Positions 40,317 through 55,064 of a stretch of DNA of 64,000 nucleotides are shown piece after piece. The position numbers were made by a program, and so were the translations under genes. Numbering within the stretch: position 1 is the first letter of the stretch; the number at the start of each line of letters is the position of its first letter. The notes beneath the pieces were generated by a model. That model ran no database searches, had not been told where the DNA came from, and worked only from the letters and a program-made list of their open reading frames with translations. Source of the DNA: Neodiprion pinetum (Eukaryota; Arthropoda; Insecta; Hymenoptera; Diprionidae); NCBI RefSeq assembly GCF_021155775.2, contig NC_060234.1:36081026-36145025 (forward strand). Reading direction: 5' to 3'.

Positions 40317-41136
40317 CAATCAGTGTAAAGACACTTACACATTACAGAGAGACGATGGATTGGGCGCAGGGTGTAAAATTTTTCGTAAACATTAAAAAGA
40401 CGTATTCCGTTCAATTGACAATTTCGAATTTGTGTCAGTTTCTACATCGACACATATTATTTCTAGCGCTCTTGTTGGACTAACATAGATTTTTTTATTA
40501 GAAACTTCAGGACAATGGAAAAAAAAGTTTTGAAATTACCATATTTTTCATCCAACACCGAATCGGTATCCCGATGTGTATACCTGTATAACATTGCTTC
40601 GGGCCTTTGAATCGTAATGCGGTATGATGTCGTCTCACAAGCGTGCGTTGTCAGTTTCTTGGTAATTTTGCACCCACGTATACCTACTCGCGTTATACTC
40701 ACGTGGAGCGTCTATACGATTTTTCGCATCCCTCTGTATAGCTTGGTTGTGAATTCGGTTGAAGCGTGAAGAAATAAAAAATAAATTTAAAAAAGAAAAG
40801 AAAAGAGAAAAAAACAAACAACGAAAAAGCAAATAAAATAAAGAAACAAACAAACCGAAACTCTGTAACGATCATCATCGTTGGGTTACTTTTCGAGCCC
40901 ATGCAATGCACTCTTTCCATCTCGTCTGTACAGCAGCCTTGAGTGTTTCGTAATGTACGTTTGTGTATTTTAGCTAATTAAGAGGTGAAAGAGACCTCAG
41001 GTGTACCGAGAACCTGCAGAGCCCGAGTTCGGTGGCCGGTTTTGACCCGGTGCCCCAGGGTTTTGATTCGTGGGCGACACAGGTGCGACTGCAGCAGGGA
41101 TTCTTTAGTCCCTTCTGGTTTCATCTGGGATCGTTG

Positions 41137-41176
<40 letters not shown>
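41137..41176 (+). repeat. (CT)n microsatellite, about 40 bp
   Basis: A CT dinucleotide tract with a single TT interruption, in intergenic DNA. Confidence 0.95.
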
Positions 41177-43310
41177 ATATCTCGTATAATCTCGTATAAT
41201 CTCGACAACCCCGACGTTTCTTTCACGACCTACGCGCGTTTCATGGACCGCGTGAATCGACGGATTACGACCATTACAACCTAATTCCTTGGGGGTATCT
41301 TATTTCGGATCGTCGTACAAGGGTTCGATTCAGTAGTCTGTCGACGGAATTTCAATTACGTTCGTGACCGTTGGAACGATTCCCGTTCCTCTGAAATCCA
41401 AAACCAAAAAACGGCCCGAACATCACTGACAAAGGCAATCGCGACGGTTATGAACCGTGGCAGCAAAAATTTTCTAAGGTCCTGGAATTGGAGTAAGAGA
41501 AAACCGTTTTTCGTCGGCAGGGTATTTTTTTTTTTTTCCATCGACGTAAAAACCTTACCTGTAACATAATAGCCCAATGAAGAAGGAAAATTGGACAATG
41601 TTTACTTTCTATTATCCCGTTATCGGCGGAAGGAACGAGAATAAATACCGCGCGGTATAAGTCCAACTTTTTTTCTTTTTCCTCTCACGGTTTCACCGTT
41701 TCTTACGAATAATTATACCGATTCTCAGTGACATATCCAAAAAGAAGAACCCGGTATTAAACGGCGATAGTTCAGCCGGAGCACTAGACATATTTACTCT
41801 GTACTCGGAGGCGACTCGCCATTAAGCCCAGCTGTGATTAAACGCTCGAATCTAGAATTGGAAGTTTATCTACGTGTGTGTGCGCAACGCGGGAGTGAAT
41901 TTTAGTTGTGAACAATCATTCGCCGACACACGAAACTCGGTATTTGCTTTGCGAAGCGTCTCAGTGTCCGTCTGTGCGTACATAAAAGCACACGTGGATC
42001 GCTCGTTAAACATCAAAGCCCGTGCCTATCACCGTGCGATAACTAGATTCTTCTTAATTACTCCCAATTAATCGGGACTCGACGTTTCTCTCCAATCGGA
42101 CTACTCAGAGTCACAGCTGCTGTTCGTCAACCTACAACGCTCTGATATCATCTAATCACGCGATTGGAAAACGGATTACAGCCTGAGAACTCTTCGAAGC
42201 TTCTCGAACACGTACTCGAGTGAAAGAAAAAGGAGAAGATAAATAAATAAGTAAATGAACATTTCCCCGACGTAAAAGGAGTGAAGTAAAAAAAAAATAT
42301 ATAAAAAAACGAGTCACTATACACGATCTTACAATCGTGCACGAAATGCCCAGATTAGCAAACCCATAGGCAACATCTATCGTCGGACCTTGCGCGCAAG
42401 GTTACAAAAATGGAATAAACACTCATCCACCTACAACAACGTGTGACGTAGCCCGACGACCTTCCAGGCATTCAGGTGGTCGGTCAGGTACAATTGAAGG
42501 TATGTATATCTTCACGTCCACGTACGTGTAATAATATACGATTGTACAACGTGTACGAAGAGTCTAGGTACGGGGAGTAGACGTACCTCGTGCCTTGTTT
42601 CAGGTATAGCGCAGGAGTGTCAAGGCAGCAGCTGGAGTGGAGAAGAACCGTAAAAGCGAAACGGAGACGCGTCTATATTTTCACCGCTAATGAGCGGTTG
42701 ATAGTGTCGCTACTTGCTGCCCCCCGACAATAAAACCCAGAAGTGTTTTAAGCCGGCTAGATACTCAGACGTCTGGCCTGCAGCGCTGCAGCGGCCGCGC
42801 CATCGTCGAAGAGAACTTGACTCGAGACTCTGAGAAAACCGCGTTTCAGAATAGTGGGAAAACAAGGAAAGAGTAATAGAAACGAAGGCAGGTTTCCTGG
42901 GTTGACTTGATTTTTCTATTTTTAGTTTACTTTTTTCCTGCTGTGGTATTGGTTTAACGGTTATCGACGTACTGCAGTTCTTTTGCACTTGTACCTGGCT
43001 ATGGGAACCGCGCAATGGTTACCCGGGACACTGTGCGTGTCTTTTTGTAATCGTCTGACTAATGCCTGTGCGGTTGTGTGGAAAATTAGTCACCTTTAAA
43101 GGCAATCGTCTAGCATCGCTCGGCGCTCGGCTGGTCCTTGATTTCACGTACACTTTCAGCATTAAACTTATTGTTTCGAGGCATTGGTATTTTTTATCTC
43201 ACGCAGGTTGAGGTGATGGAGAAGCATTGTATCAGCTGACGATTATTTTGTCACCGCGAAGGCTGAACAATTTATTTACTTCAGACGCGGCGCAGAATGG
43301 AGCTTTGGGC

Positions 43311-43858
43311 CGGGGTTGAAATTCTGAATTTAAAGAGTTCCGAAAGCGCTAGATTGCGAATGTTTTGGTGGCGAAACTGAAAGTAAAGAAATTGAATTTT
43401 GACGAAACATCAAAGTTTCGGATGGTCCGGAACGCTCAAAGTTCCGATAGTGCGAACATGAGAAAATTTAAAAATCTAAAGTATCGAAATTCCGAATAAT
43501 CGACGATTTTCAGTTCTGTGAATTTATGACTTGGTGCAATTTCGCCACTTTGATCCTTCTTTGTTTTCGGTAATTCCGATTTTCGTTTTCTTCTGATTTT
43601 TTACACCCACTCATTGAGTAAACTACGCTGTGTGGGTATATTTTAATTTTAGGAATTTTACTCCATCGAAACTTTACTTATCGGAACTTTGCTCTGTGGT
43701 AACATGAATTTTCGGAAACTTGCATTTCGGAACTTTGAGCCGTCGGGTTTCCGACCGTTCGAAATTTTTTTTTTTTGTATCTTCAAAGTTTTATGTCTTT
43801 ACCTCAAGTGTTGCCACCAAATAATTCGGAATCAGTCGCTTTCGGAACTTCAACCCCG
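43311..43858. mobile_element. Foldback element, about 0.55 kb
   Basis: The left end CGGGGTTGAA (43311-43320) and right end TTCAACCCCG (43849-43858) are exact inverted copies. Further paired blocks follow inward: GTTCCGAAAGCG with CGCTTTCGGAAC, TTTGGTGGC with GCCACCAAA, and CTCAAAGTTCCG with CGGAACTTTGAG. The left arm has an extra insertion of about 15 bp. The motif 'GAACTTTG / CAAAGTTCC' recurs several times within each arm. No coding capacity is apparent. It is a probable non-autonomous foldback transposon. Confidence 0.75.
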
Positions 43859-46800
43859 TCCCGACTTTTAAGGCAGTCGTCGCAACCGCTCGGTTCGTAT
43901 ACTATGGGAGTAAGAATTTGCAGGTAGGGTTATCATTACTCGCCGTAAAATCGCGGTGGGTCAAACGAGAGAATACCCGACATCCTTAGACGTACGTAAG
44001 CCTACGTATAAGGTATACGCAAAGTCGTATGCGTAATAACGATTAAAAATGTTGCCCGAGACGAATTGTCTCGAAGTAGGAAACATCGACGACTTTCGAC
44101 CGAAAACGGCAACGCCAAGGTTCCTCACTTCCGTCTCCCCGAACCGAGCTTAAGGCTCGACCCGGCGGAGTATAATCTCGTTCTCTTCTTACCCTCGTAG
44201 ATGCTGTTATTATTATCCATGCACCGACAAGACCGTTTCGATCATAACAATATCCGAATGTTTACGCGAGGTAGACGACGCGACGGGCGGCCCTCGGCTG
44301 CCATATTTGAATTTAATGGTCTTTCATCTTCCAGGGGCGCGAGCAAAGATCAGAGAAGTCGCATCGGCCGTTGGAAAAAAATTGCTCCATAAAAATCCAT
44401 CCTTCCGAAAGCTCGCCGTGCCGCAAAAGGCCGCAATACGCGACGCGACCCCCGCAAATTCTGACTAACGATAAAATCGACTCTCAAAACGCCGTCCAAG
44501 GTATTGACAAGTAGAAGTATTCGGCTAGGTATGCCTTTAGTCGGAAGGTATCCGCGTACCTACCAGCCTACCTACCTTGTCGAGAGAAAAGAACAGGCCT
44601 CGGTAATTTGACTTGACGACGTTACGTCATATTGACGGCTGTAACGGCTAGTGAGGACCGCCTATACACACACACACACACACACATATATATACATCTA
44701 TTGCGCGCTGCCGCAGCGATTGTTGAAACAATTTCTTGCACACCTTTCGCAACATATTATTATTTAACCTGCATTTTTACAACGTTACAGCCAGGCTTGG
44801 GCTGGTTCGTCGCCGCCTGCGGAACGGAGATTCCAGAGGAGCCAAGAGCGGAGAGTTGGGCGACACACCCAACAGACCTTTGTGCATGAACATAAAAGTC
44901 GAAACAAATGAATAATAATGATGACGATAACCGCTTGGCCCTAAAGAAACGAGGCGAGTTAATCCCGCGTGTATAAAGCAGCCCTCCTTCCCACCCGTGC
45001 AACGCGTGCACCAGCGTATATAGCCTTATGATCTTGCAGGGATACGCGTGTAACTATTGTGCTGTCAGTCAATCAGGCCGAGGCTTCGGACTAGGCTGAC
45101 GAGTGACACTTGAAAAATAATTTCAACTCCTTTATTTATTACAATTAAAGAATCGCGCCCGGTTCTACGTCGGTCCATTGATTAATACCTTTTCGTTGTC
45201 CGTCGTAATTGAATGCTGTAATATGGGCGAATGAGAGAAGAAGATAAAAAAAAAAAAACAAAAAAAAAACGACAACAACAACGAACGAAACGAATTACAA
45301 AAAAAAAAAAAAAAAACAAAAGAAAAACGATGCCGTACGTACTCGAGAGAATCAAGCGGTCAGAATTTAAATGAACTTGGACGACTATTCGATTATTATA
45401 TTGCGGTATACGTGATCCGGCTGCGTGGGATTTTATTTTACAAGCTGGATTATGCCGGCCACGAATCTGTATATATTAATAACGCGATGTAATATATTAA
45501 CAATGGAATAAAAACCTAGATCTTATTTGCGGATAGGAAATTTGGCTGCTCGTGAAGCCAGGGCGAACTCGTTTACAATCACGTGTTCGGCGTGATGAAT
45601 TTATAAATTATACACTGAATTATCATCTGGAAGATACGTTCTCGTATTTTACTCCGTGCTGGTAGCCTGCGTTAAATGGTTGAGTATATTTGACGTTACG
45701 CACTATACGCTCGGCGACGTGTCACTTCGATAAGTACATATTTTCTATTAGGCATTCAAGGCAACGGTGGATGCTCGGTGACTGAAAAAAATGGTTTATC
45801 AAGCGGATTGAAGAATATCATTCAACGCGACGAATAACGAACGAAAACAATTTTATGAATATACAAATCCCAGTCCCGTTATAGACGAATCAATACTGAA
45901 GCTCTTGACCATTTTGCTCCATTTCTACGATTGGATAGATTGGTGAAAAGTCACGATTCGAATGAACTTACACGCCTTCTGATTAAATTTGATGAAACGC
46001 CTCGTTGGAAGACGTGAAGATGAATACAACGAGATAATTTTATTTCGAATCGTTGCCGCAAAAAGTGGAAGTTGATGAGCACCACTGTCGTGCTTCACGA
46101 TTGGCTCAACGTCCATGACGTGGTAAAGGTCACTTAGTTATTCAAATTCCGTGTAATTTTCGTCAAAGTACTCGAAAAACTTAAGAATTTCGAATTCCGA
46201 TGTCTGCAGAGTGCTGGATTGGCAAAAAGCTTGAAGTGGAATGTCGTATTGAATTCTGTGTAAATTTCAGCCTTCAACGTTTTGTCAGAAAATCGGGAAT
46301 CCCCGCAATTACGAGTTTGGCATCTACGAGACATTGACATTAGCTTGCGGGGCCTATTTCCGCCGTCAGACGACCGCTCGCGGTCCTACAACCGTCTGTT
46401 TTTCCGTGGCAAGACGGTATGCGAGCTGTGAAAAGAGGGTAAAAAAATCCCGCAGACGGTCTTAGGCGCGAGGAAGAGGCGATGGAGGTTTAGCGAAGCT
46501 TTTGCTCGCGTTGCATACGTTGCAGGTCGAAAGTTCGAGCGACCATCATCGCCTATTTTCAGTCCGGAACCACGCGCTGTAAGGATTCCATTCCGGATTG
46601 GCGAGTGAATTTCGCACGCAGGAAAGTCAAAACCGCGTATCGTACTTCTCGAAGAATATAGACGGAAAACACGAGGGTGAATTTTCCTTCCGCGATAGTT
46701 ACGTATTGGAAGAAAACTATTCACGTTTGAGAAAATTGACGAGTAATTGCTAGGTCGCGTTCCGATTTAACCACCACTGAAACTTCTTTTGCGCGAATAA

Positions 46801-49800
46801 AAAATAAGAATACCTAATTATTTTTACAATATGATAAATTCCAGTCCTCGATCTTGTTCGATCCATCGCTCGTTGCCCCGGTTTGCTATACGGAGATATT
46901 ACGCTCTGCAGGCTGCATAAGCATGGGCTGTGGGAATGCAAACGTGGAGATAGCTGTTTCCTCGATTGTTATCTATAAAGTCGAAGACTTGGTACCCTAA
47001 CGAGCAGTTCACTCCCGCGGAGAGCAGTCCTAAATTAGTTTTCTCAATTTCAATGGGAGTTACCGTCATGATCGTTGGCACAAAGGTGCTGAGATTTTCA
47101 AACCTGTCCCCCCCTTTATTCCATTTACGATAAATCGACTGCTGATACCTGCGCGTTGCGTCGCTCCCAACAACTCTCCACCTCTGTCCATTTAGGGTAA
47201 CCAGATAAATTTAACAACGACATAAAATACCACCGGAAGTACTCGCATTCGTTTCGTAATCCACGTACCGATGCAACGATTCAGATGTTTCAGGGTGCTT
47301 GCGATCAGCGTCCAAAACCCAAGTTTCCCATTTTTGGAAACCGAATGGATCGGACGAACGAGCCGATCGGCCACGTAGTCGTTCATTTCCATTCCTCGGC
47401 ACTGTCACGGGCGAAAATATCCTCTTTCAATTAATGGGAAAAATCAAGTGGCGAGGGCCCGACGACCCCGGGGAGGTGTTCGATCGAGCAAGCATCGAAA
47501 GACGGGATCGGAGCAGCAGACACGGAGGTACAAAGAGGCGAGGCAAGGAGGCAAGCCGTACCGATATTATGATCAGTCCCGCGGCATCAAGGCCGCCTCC
47601 TTACTTGAGATCTTGTCTCTGGGTGACTCACGCTTAGCTGCTACCTTCCATCGTTTCCGCGCCAAAGATTAAAGCCTAAGGAGAACGAAGAGTCGAAGAG
47701 ACCCGAGTCCCAGAGGTCCGCCAATACCAGAGGCTGCACCTCGCGGAAGACTCCGGATGCCGAGATTTTAGACCAGCCTCGGATCTGCTCGACCATTTTT
47801 TCCAGTTTTTGCGTTTTCAACTCTCTAAAAGGTGCGTGTGTCAGCTGAAACCTTCCGAAAGACTTTGGAAAGCGGCGAACTCGCATCGTACGAGCTGGTG
47901 AACAATCGCAGTTCGTAAAATTCAATTCAGACCAAACACTGTTCCATTTTCGAGCACAATCGGAGGTCTTGTATTTCAACCGTTCCCAACAAGAGTAAAG
48001 TTTGAAACATGATTTCCTCAAATTAAGGATACCGGGGAAAACCTCCTTGGTTAAATATTTTCGAGTTAGAATAGTTTAGTTCCAGATGTTGAAATCTAGA
48101 AGGTGTGAGGTCCGAGTGGAAGCGATTGCCATATGCGTTAATATTTCACTCGTAAGATTAAACGGCAGGAATTAAGGTATATCGAGTTTAAACCCTGAAA
48201 GGTGGTTCAATTTACTTGGCTTAAGCTCCCCTACAAATGGAATACGGTGGAGAACGGGGATCGGATCACGTTCGTAGCCGCTATGGGTACGCGATGATTG
48301 TGAGATATGAACATGTACTCCAAGTTTTCGCTATTAAACCATGACGACCCACATTTCGGTAAGATCTGTTAAAAATGACGTGTGCCTTGAACCTTCGATG
48401 CTGCAGCAACGGTGAGAAGAGTCATTAGGCACTGCGGCTACCTTTTATGCACGTTATTGTTGAAGGGAGAAGAAAAAATAATTTCGAGACGTGGACTTGG
48501 TCCACTTCTATTCTGAGCGGGCCAAATATAGCCAGGTTCATACTTGTGGGATACACGTCCGCATAGGTTGTCACGTTCCAAGGTGTGCTGAGGTCGTATC
48601 TTTCCTTTCATCCCGTGGCCCTCCCTTCTTCACAAATGACAAGGTTTTGATGCTTACCTTTTTGTAATGAGGTTACCGACCGTTACGCTGTACTACGATG
48701 TCCGACAACTTTTACGGCGCTGTTCGCTGTGTGATTGATTTTTTTTTTCTTCCTCTTCGTCTTCTTCTTTCTATTCTACAACGTCGGACAGATTTCAAAT
48801 AATTACTCGCTCCTTGCTCGTAGATAATCGGCGTGCATATGGATATCCATACTTTGATCGGCCGCCAAATTTAGCTACTAATTGATGCTGCGATAATCAA
48901 TAACACTCGATTCATTAACTCCATGTATAATCGATCCTCATAGGTGAAGTGGAATTTTATTTCACAACTCACTCATGTTCTACTTATCTCAATAGATTAT
49001 TTCATGCAAATTTTATTTCGGTGAATCATAGGTAATGAAACGATGAACTCTTGTTTCATTAAAGATCGTGGGTAGTCATTTTGATCGCGTTTAAAGCAAA
49101 ATCGCACTTTCGTGCGTGCCAAAATTAAGGCGTGGAAAGAAATTTCGAGTTTCTGCCTTGGCAAGTAACAGAATTGCACATTATAAACAATTCTACGAAG
49201 ACATATATCGTCAGAGTTTTTCAATAATTGACCTTCCGAAGACGTTCTTATTACCGAGACAGAGTCTTGTTTTCTTAATAGGATCGCAATGGAAGCGGTC
49301 GACATTATTATACCATAACGAGAATGAATCGTGACAAATATTTCGTGGTAATTAATTGACCTTCTGATATTTCCCGCCAAGTATAAATCGCATAACTTGC
49401 AGTATGACGAAATTGCCGCAATCTCGTGCAGTTAAGATTACTCATGTGATTTTTAGAATTTCGAACGTAACAAATTTCTCGCCAAGTCGTTCCGTTAGCT
49501 TTTCCTAAAGGAAAATTCACATCATTGTTTTCGCCTCAAGTTTCAACCTTTTCGCACAACTACATAAATAAATGAGCAAATCTTGTCACCGAGATTCAAC
49601 ACTCTTAAAGGCAATAATAATTTTACGTTATATTCCGTACACACCGGCAAACAGTTATTTGTACGAAAGCATGCTCTCGTAGATCGTGCAGTAAATTAGC
49701 ACCTTTCGCGGAGCTTTTTTCTCGCCGAAAAGTTCACACACGGTACACGCGTTGAGATACAGTTGATTTCTTGCTGCAAAAACCGAGGCGAGAACCGCGA

Positions 49801-52800
49801 GAATATTCGAAGGAGAGAACGGAAAATATAGCATAATAGTGCGAAAGGATAATTATACGTCGGAAGTAGTAAAACACGTGTAGCGTAAAACGCAAAACTC
49901 GCTTGCAAACAATTTGACCCTCCGAGTGCGTGAGTAAGCGAGTCGACCACAATGATCGGTGGCAACACGTGGTGTCCAAGGCGACGCAAATCTGTGTACG
50001 TTATCGCCTTGAATTGACTCGGTGAAACCGACTCTACGGAGAATATTGATGGAAACTAAACCGGATGAAAAGGTCAGCTCCGAGGAATTGCGTAGAACCA
50101 GATGAAGCAGAGCGTAGAATGGAATCGAATGGAAATTCGCGAATTCGGGATCTTTGAAACTCCGATCAGCGCGTCAATCAACTATATCGACTCGAACTGA
50201 CGACGATTCGATAATGATGCAGAAATCATTGTCTTTCGACAGCGAAGCGTTTCCAATTTGGTACGACCGGCGAATTTGTTACAGTCTTCGAACCAAAAAA
50301 GGAATCTTCGCCTACGACTCGAAGTATAAGAGTTTTGAGAAAACAGCTATTGGCAAATATTCGTTTCACCCGTGTTTGATAAATTGCGAAACAACAGCTC
50401 GAAGAGTCCCGCGCCTATTTTCTGTATAAATTTCTGTACAGCTTCTCCGCACTTCTCCCATATAAAGATTGTCAATTCGCAAGGATTCCAATTAATCTCT
50501 CGGCCACGTGGTCAATGTACTTAACACCATTAAAGCGTCCCTGTAAACCGGTGACTAATTTTCGACATAAAATATGATTACAGTAATAACCGAGAATAAG
50601 TCACCTTGATTTACCCGCTATGGCGCACAATAGTTGTTCAACTCTCCGGCTAATATACACAAGACTTTGTCACTCGTCTACACGAAGCATGCACAGATAT
50701 GTACGTTGTACAACCAACAGCTTCCCTTTTTCAGGCTTCGTACCGAAGATCGGAAGATGCCTACGCAAAAATGGACGGATGCTCTTGCGGTTTTCACGCG
50801 GGCCCATTTTCAGGCGCAAAAACACGCTGCGCGCTGTGAAACTTAACCGATGCGGATTGTAGATCCTAGACGGATGAACTCATCTAGTCGGGAAGCATGC
50901 TCTTTGCCCGCGGGCGTCTTCGAGCCAGTAATAAATATGTAAATCAGATTGAAAGTAGGTAGGTACCTGCGTACATACCCCAGAAGTTCACCGGTCTTCA
51001 AAGACGGCAAGATCCGCTCGCGGATATTTAGGAAGTAACCTTGAAGCGAGCCTGCTCGACGCAGAAGGCGCAAACCTCTAGAGCCATGTAGGGATTATTG
51101 CAGCAATAGGAAGTCCAGCGTATCCTTGCCTGGCGCCTCTCATCTCGCCGTAGCCGCGTGGCCTCCGGCCCGGAATAATTCGAATAAAAATCGTTCCATC
51201 TATGGGAGTCCTAAGGACCATGCGAACACGACCGTCAAGGTAAATTCAACACTATCGTTCGAGGTGTGCGAGGCAGGCGGGGCGCGATACGTTCCATGTA
51301 CCTACACGCGTACGGACGTCCGTCTGGCGGCTCTTTTTCTCTTTTTCTCCTTTACTTCTTTTCTCTCAATTCTCTTTTTATCTTTCCACCTTTTTCCGCG
51401 AATGTTACCTCGCGAGTCTCACCACGGAACTGCGCCCTTTCTGTTTCCAAAAAGTTTAACAGGCTTGACAGCTAAATCTGGCTGCCAGCCTCAGTTTCGT
51501 CGCGATTGGTATACCTGGCCCATGGGAAGAGGATCTTCCGCAAGCCCTGCAGCCGTCAACTCCGATCCCGAAAAGAGTCACTGATCCTTGTCACGCGCGG
51601 CCTTGGCCGAGGACGTCAGATCCATAAATGGGGCGTTACGTTCGAACAGCCATTCCAAAGAATTTAGATACAGCAGGCATGATGCTCGGTTTACGCATAA
51701 CGCGGTATTTGGCCAATTATTACACGCGTATGGCGTACCTTCTACCCACAAATCCATAAATGACGGAGTATGAGGCGAGAAACTCGGTGAACACCGCGGA
51801 TTGTCCAACTGCAACGCACCGCCGTCCACTCTGCTGCTGGCCGATAAAAACGCGGCTAAAAACACCTATGCCCTTACAAGTCCGGCTGCACCGTTGTCCG
51901 ACAAATGCGTTGATCGTTGATATTACCACGCTTGTGTGCAGAGCTCGCGCTGCTAGGGATCAGAGCGGTTCTCCACCCACAGACTGCATCTGACTGCTGC
52001 GCAACAACGCCTGTTTGTACATGTATAATATAGGTATGTACGTGCGCACATCTGGCCGATTTTTAAAACACCCTATTTGGAATATCGCTGAACTCTCCCT
52101 GAACGCGGCGGGCCGAGTTTATGCACCTGGTTATACGTATCGGGATATACGTATTTGCCCAGAAATGCATCGCCTTATATTATACCTGCGGAAGCCGACC
52201 GCGACGCACGTCCAGTTCCTGCCTCCAGGTGTTCTCCGCAAACCTGGTCCAACATCCTCGCGAATAGACCAGCTGGCCTGCTAGATGGTTGGATCCCTTT
52301 GTTGATCGAAGATTCGCTTTACGCCAACTCGAGGCATTGTCGAGGGCGGTATGGTTTACCCCCGTAAGAGGTTGTATCAAAATTATACTGAAAATGGACC
52401 GTAGTTTATTCTTAAATGACGATTCTAGTATCGAGTAGTTTCAAGATTTTTCAATCGCAGTTACAGATCTATAGAGAATTTCATCCATTTCCATATTTCA
52501 CGCTACTTTGATCACATTGTTCTGCAAATCTGATTCACCGTTACATTCATCAACTCTATATATCGCAAAACTATTGATTTGAAACTGTTGCGAATCTTTA
52601 TATCGAAAGAGGTCAAAATATATCATAGATTAGATAGGTATCGGCACGAAGTCGAGAATTTTGTTCGAATTTTTAAAATAATCATATTTTTCAGACGCGT
52701 TGTGTTCGATATTACGGAAAATATTTACGAAAACTCTATATTAAATATTATGTAAAATCACTACACCTACCATAACTGTATTTTGAATTAAAACTCAATT

Positions 52801-55033
52801 GACAATCGAAACTACAGCTCCATTTCTTCGCATTTTTGTTCCTATTATTCAGCTATTCAGTCCAAAATCAAGTGCAGTTTAAAGAAGAAAAATTCTTCTA
52901 CCACGACTTCTGATAGATACACCGTGCTTCGATCGATGAAACCATTGACCGGAATCCTCAAGAATACACTTGTATATACATATATATCACGGTCATTGCA
53001 TTGGGAGGAATACAGCCACAAGGGGGGTAAATTGTCCCCCAGAATCCCCCTCAAGCAGTCGCAGTTCGACTTTCCTTCAGGCAGTACAGCCAGTTATAAT
53101 TTTCGGTCATTTACCACGTTTTACGGCTTTATTTCTATATTATTGAGTTCGCGCCAGGCACGGAGGACCGATGCAGGGTACCGTCTGTCGTTTCTGGTCC
53201 AGCCCCTCGGGAGATGATGTGCAGTTTGCTCTGTGCCTCGGCTGGAGGGACGAATACAGCAAGTTTTAAAAATATCCAGCCCCCTGCAGGTCGCCCTCTC
53301 CCTCTCTCACTCTCTCTCGCGCTCTCTCGCGCTCTCTCGATGTAGCTCTGCAGTGTTTCCGTTCGAACAGTGTCTTTTTGTTATGCCTCCGCGAGACGAT
53401 CCAAGTATTCGAAAAGAAAGAGTCCGCGTCGCCTCCGCGTCGCGGTTACTCAATCCCTCGTTTTTATATCATTCGATCTGCCGAATTAGGTATCCTGGAT
53501 TCGGGTCCTCCTACGATGCGCTCGATGCACTCGACTCGAGGTTGCTGCAGTTGCGTTCGAAAATCATTCAAAGTAGGAAGAATGTGATTGTAAAAAAATA
53601 CTATCAATCCGCGGATTGCCTTCGTCGCGATCGCGATAATTGAGCGGGACACGTGCTGTCAAAGCTAGGAGAGCGTATCGGTGGACCACTAAACTGGTGG
53701 AACAGCAGTTTGAATTAACGTATCGAGGCAGGACCGATGGTATCGGTCTTGTTTTCAGCCGTCAGTCTTAAATGCCCGCTCGAAGATACAGCTAAACACA
53801 CAAACACAAGGAATAATTACAAACGCTTGATACTTGTTTATGCAGATAATGAAATCTATGACGAGGTGCAACATTATCGTAATAAGAAATAAAAACACTT
53901 ACAGCCGGTTACAAAGTACACGTGTAATAAACGCCCCGTGTCATCTTCACTGGCGATGGAGGAAAAAGAGAAGAACAAACAAATAAACAAACAAGCGTAA
54001 TTCAAATTACTCATCGACGAACCGTTCTCGCTTTTTTCTCCATCGGTTTAATCGCTCCTTTGCCCCCGTCAGACATCCGGCAAGCATGTATGAGGTGTAT
54101 AATGTGACAAAAATAAGGAAAAGATTAACTACTTTATTGTAGAAATGTTATACAGTGTGTCTCGGTAATACTTGCGCGAGATCGTCACTGCTTTACGATT
54201 ACGGCATGAAGGTTTCGTCGACGCGTTCGTAATTTCGGGTTGGGGTAATGATCTTATAATTATTCTGTCCCTGAAAGTTTGGCCTAAGAGCAATTCGACT
54301 TGTTCCGCAGTGACAGCCCGCGCGACAGGTGAGGGTCTAGCATTTCTTAATACGCACGCACACAGATCCAGAATTATTACCTGTTGAACGTCTAGCGCGC
54401 GGACTTACGTTTCGCTTGTTGAAAACAATGGGTTTTAAACAATGACAAATTTTCACCTATTTTACGTTGTAAAATCGACTTTCACCGAGGGAAATTTCTC
54501 TGTGATATATTTAATTTACAATTATCGCGCGTCGCCGTCGGTAATGTAAAATATTTCTTTTTCTCTCTCCGTGGGCAGCAACCGCAATGAATAAATATGG
54601 TAAAAATCTTTGCAGCATATGGTAGATGGCACGTCGCATGCGCTAGCGATCATGACTTACGTCATATTCAGCCTGTAGATCCCTAAAAACGAATGCCATC
54701 TCGGTTAAATGACGTAATCGAATAATTGCCGGAGGTGATGCATTTTATTTGAAAATTATTCAAATTCCATAGCCGCGCATGAGCATTAGGGATAAAATTG
54801 CAAAATTAGAGTCATTACGAAAGGGCATACGGCTCGTGCTGCAGATCGAACGATTTGAAATTAGAAATTTCACCCGCGGCGTTAACTGTTCGTATTGATT
54901 TAAAACTGACTTTATTTATACAAACGATCGTTGCTTGTGTTCCATAATAAATAAAATTCACCGATTCACAGCGTGAAATAAGCACCGCTTACCACAGAAT
55001 TATGGTGAAATGAGAAATCTCAGGTGCGCAGCG

Positions 55034-55064
<31 letters not shown>

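Noticed and set aside
41356..53652. Many 60-150 codon open frames in the intergenic region
   Set aside because: Random-looking composition, no domain motifs, no coherent splice structure, overlapping in several frames.
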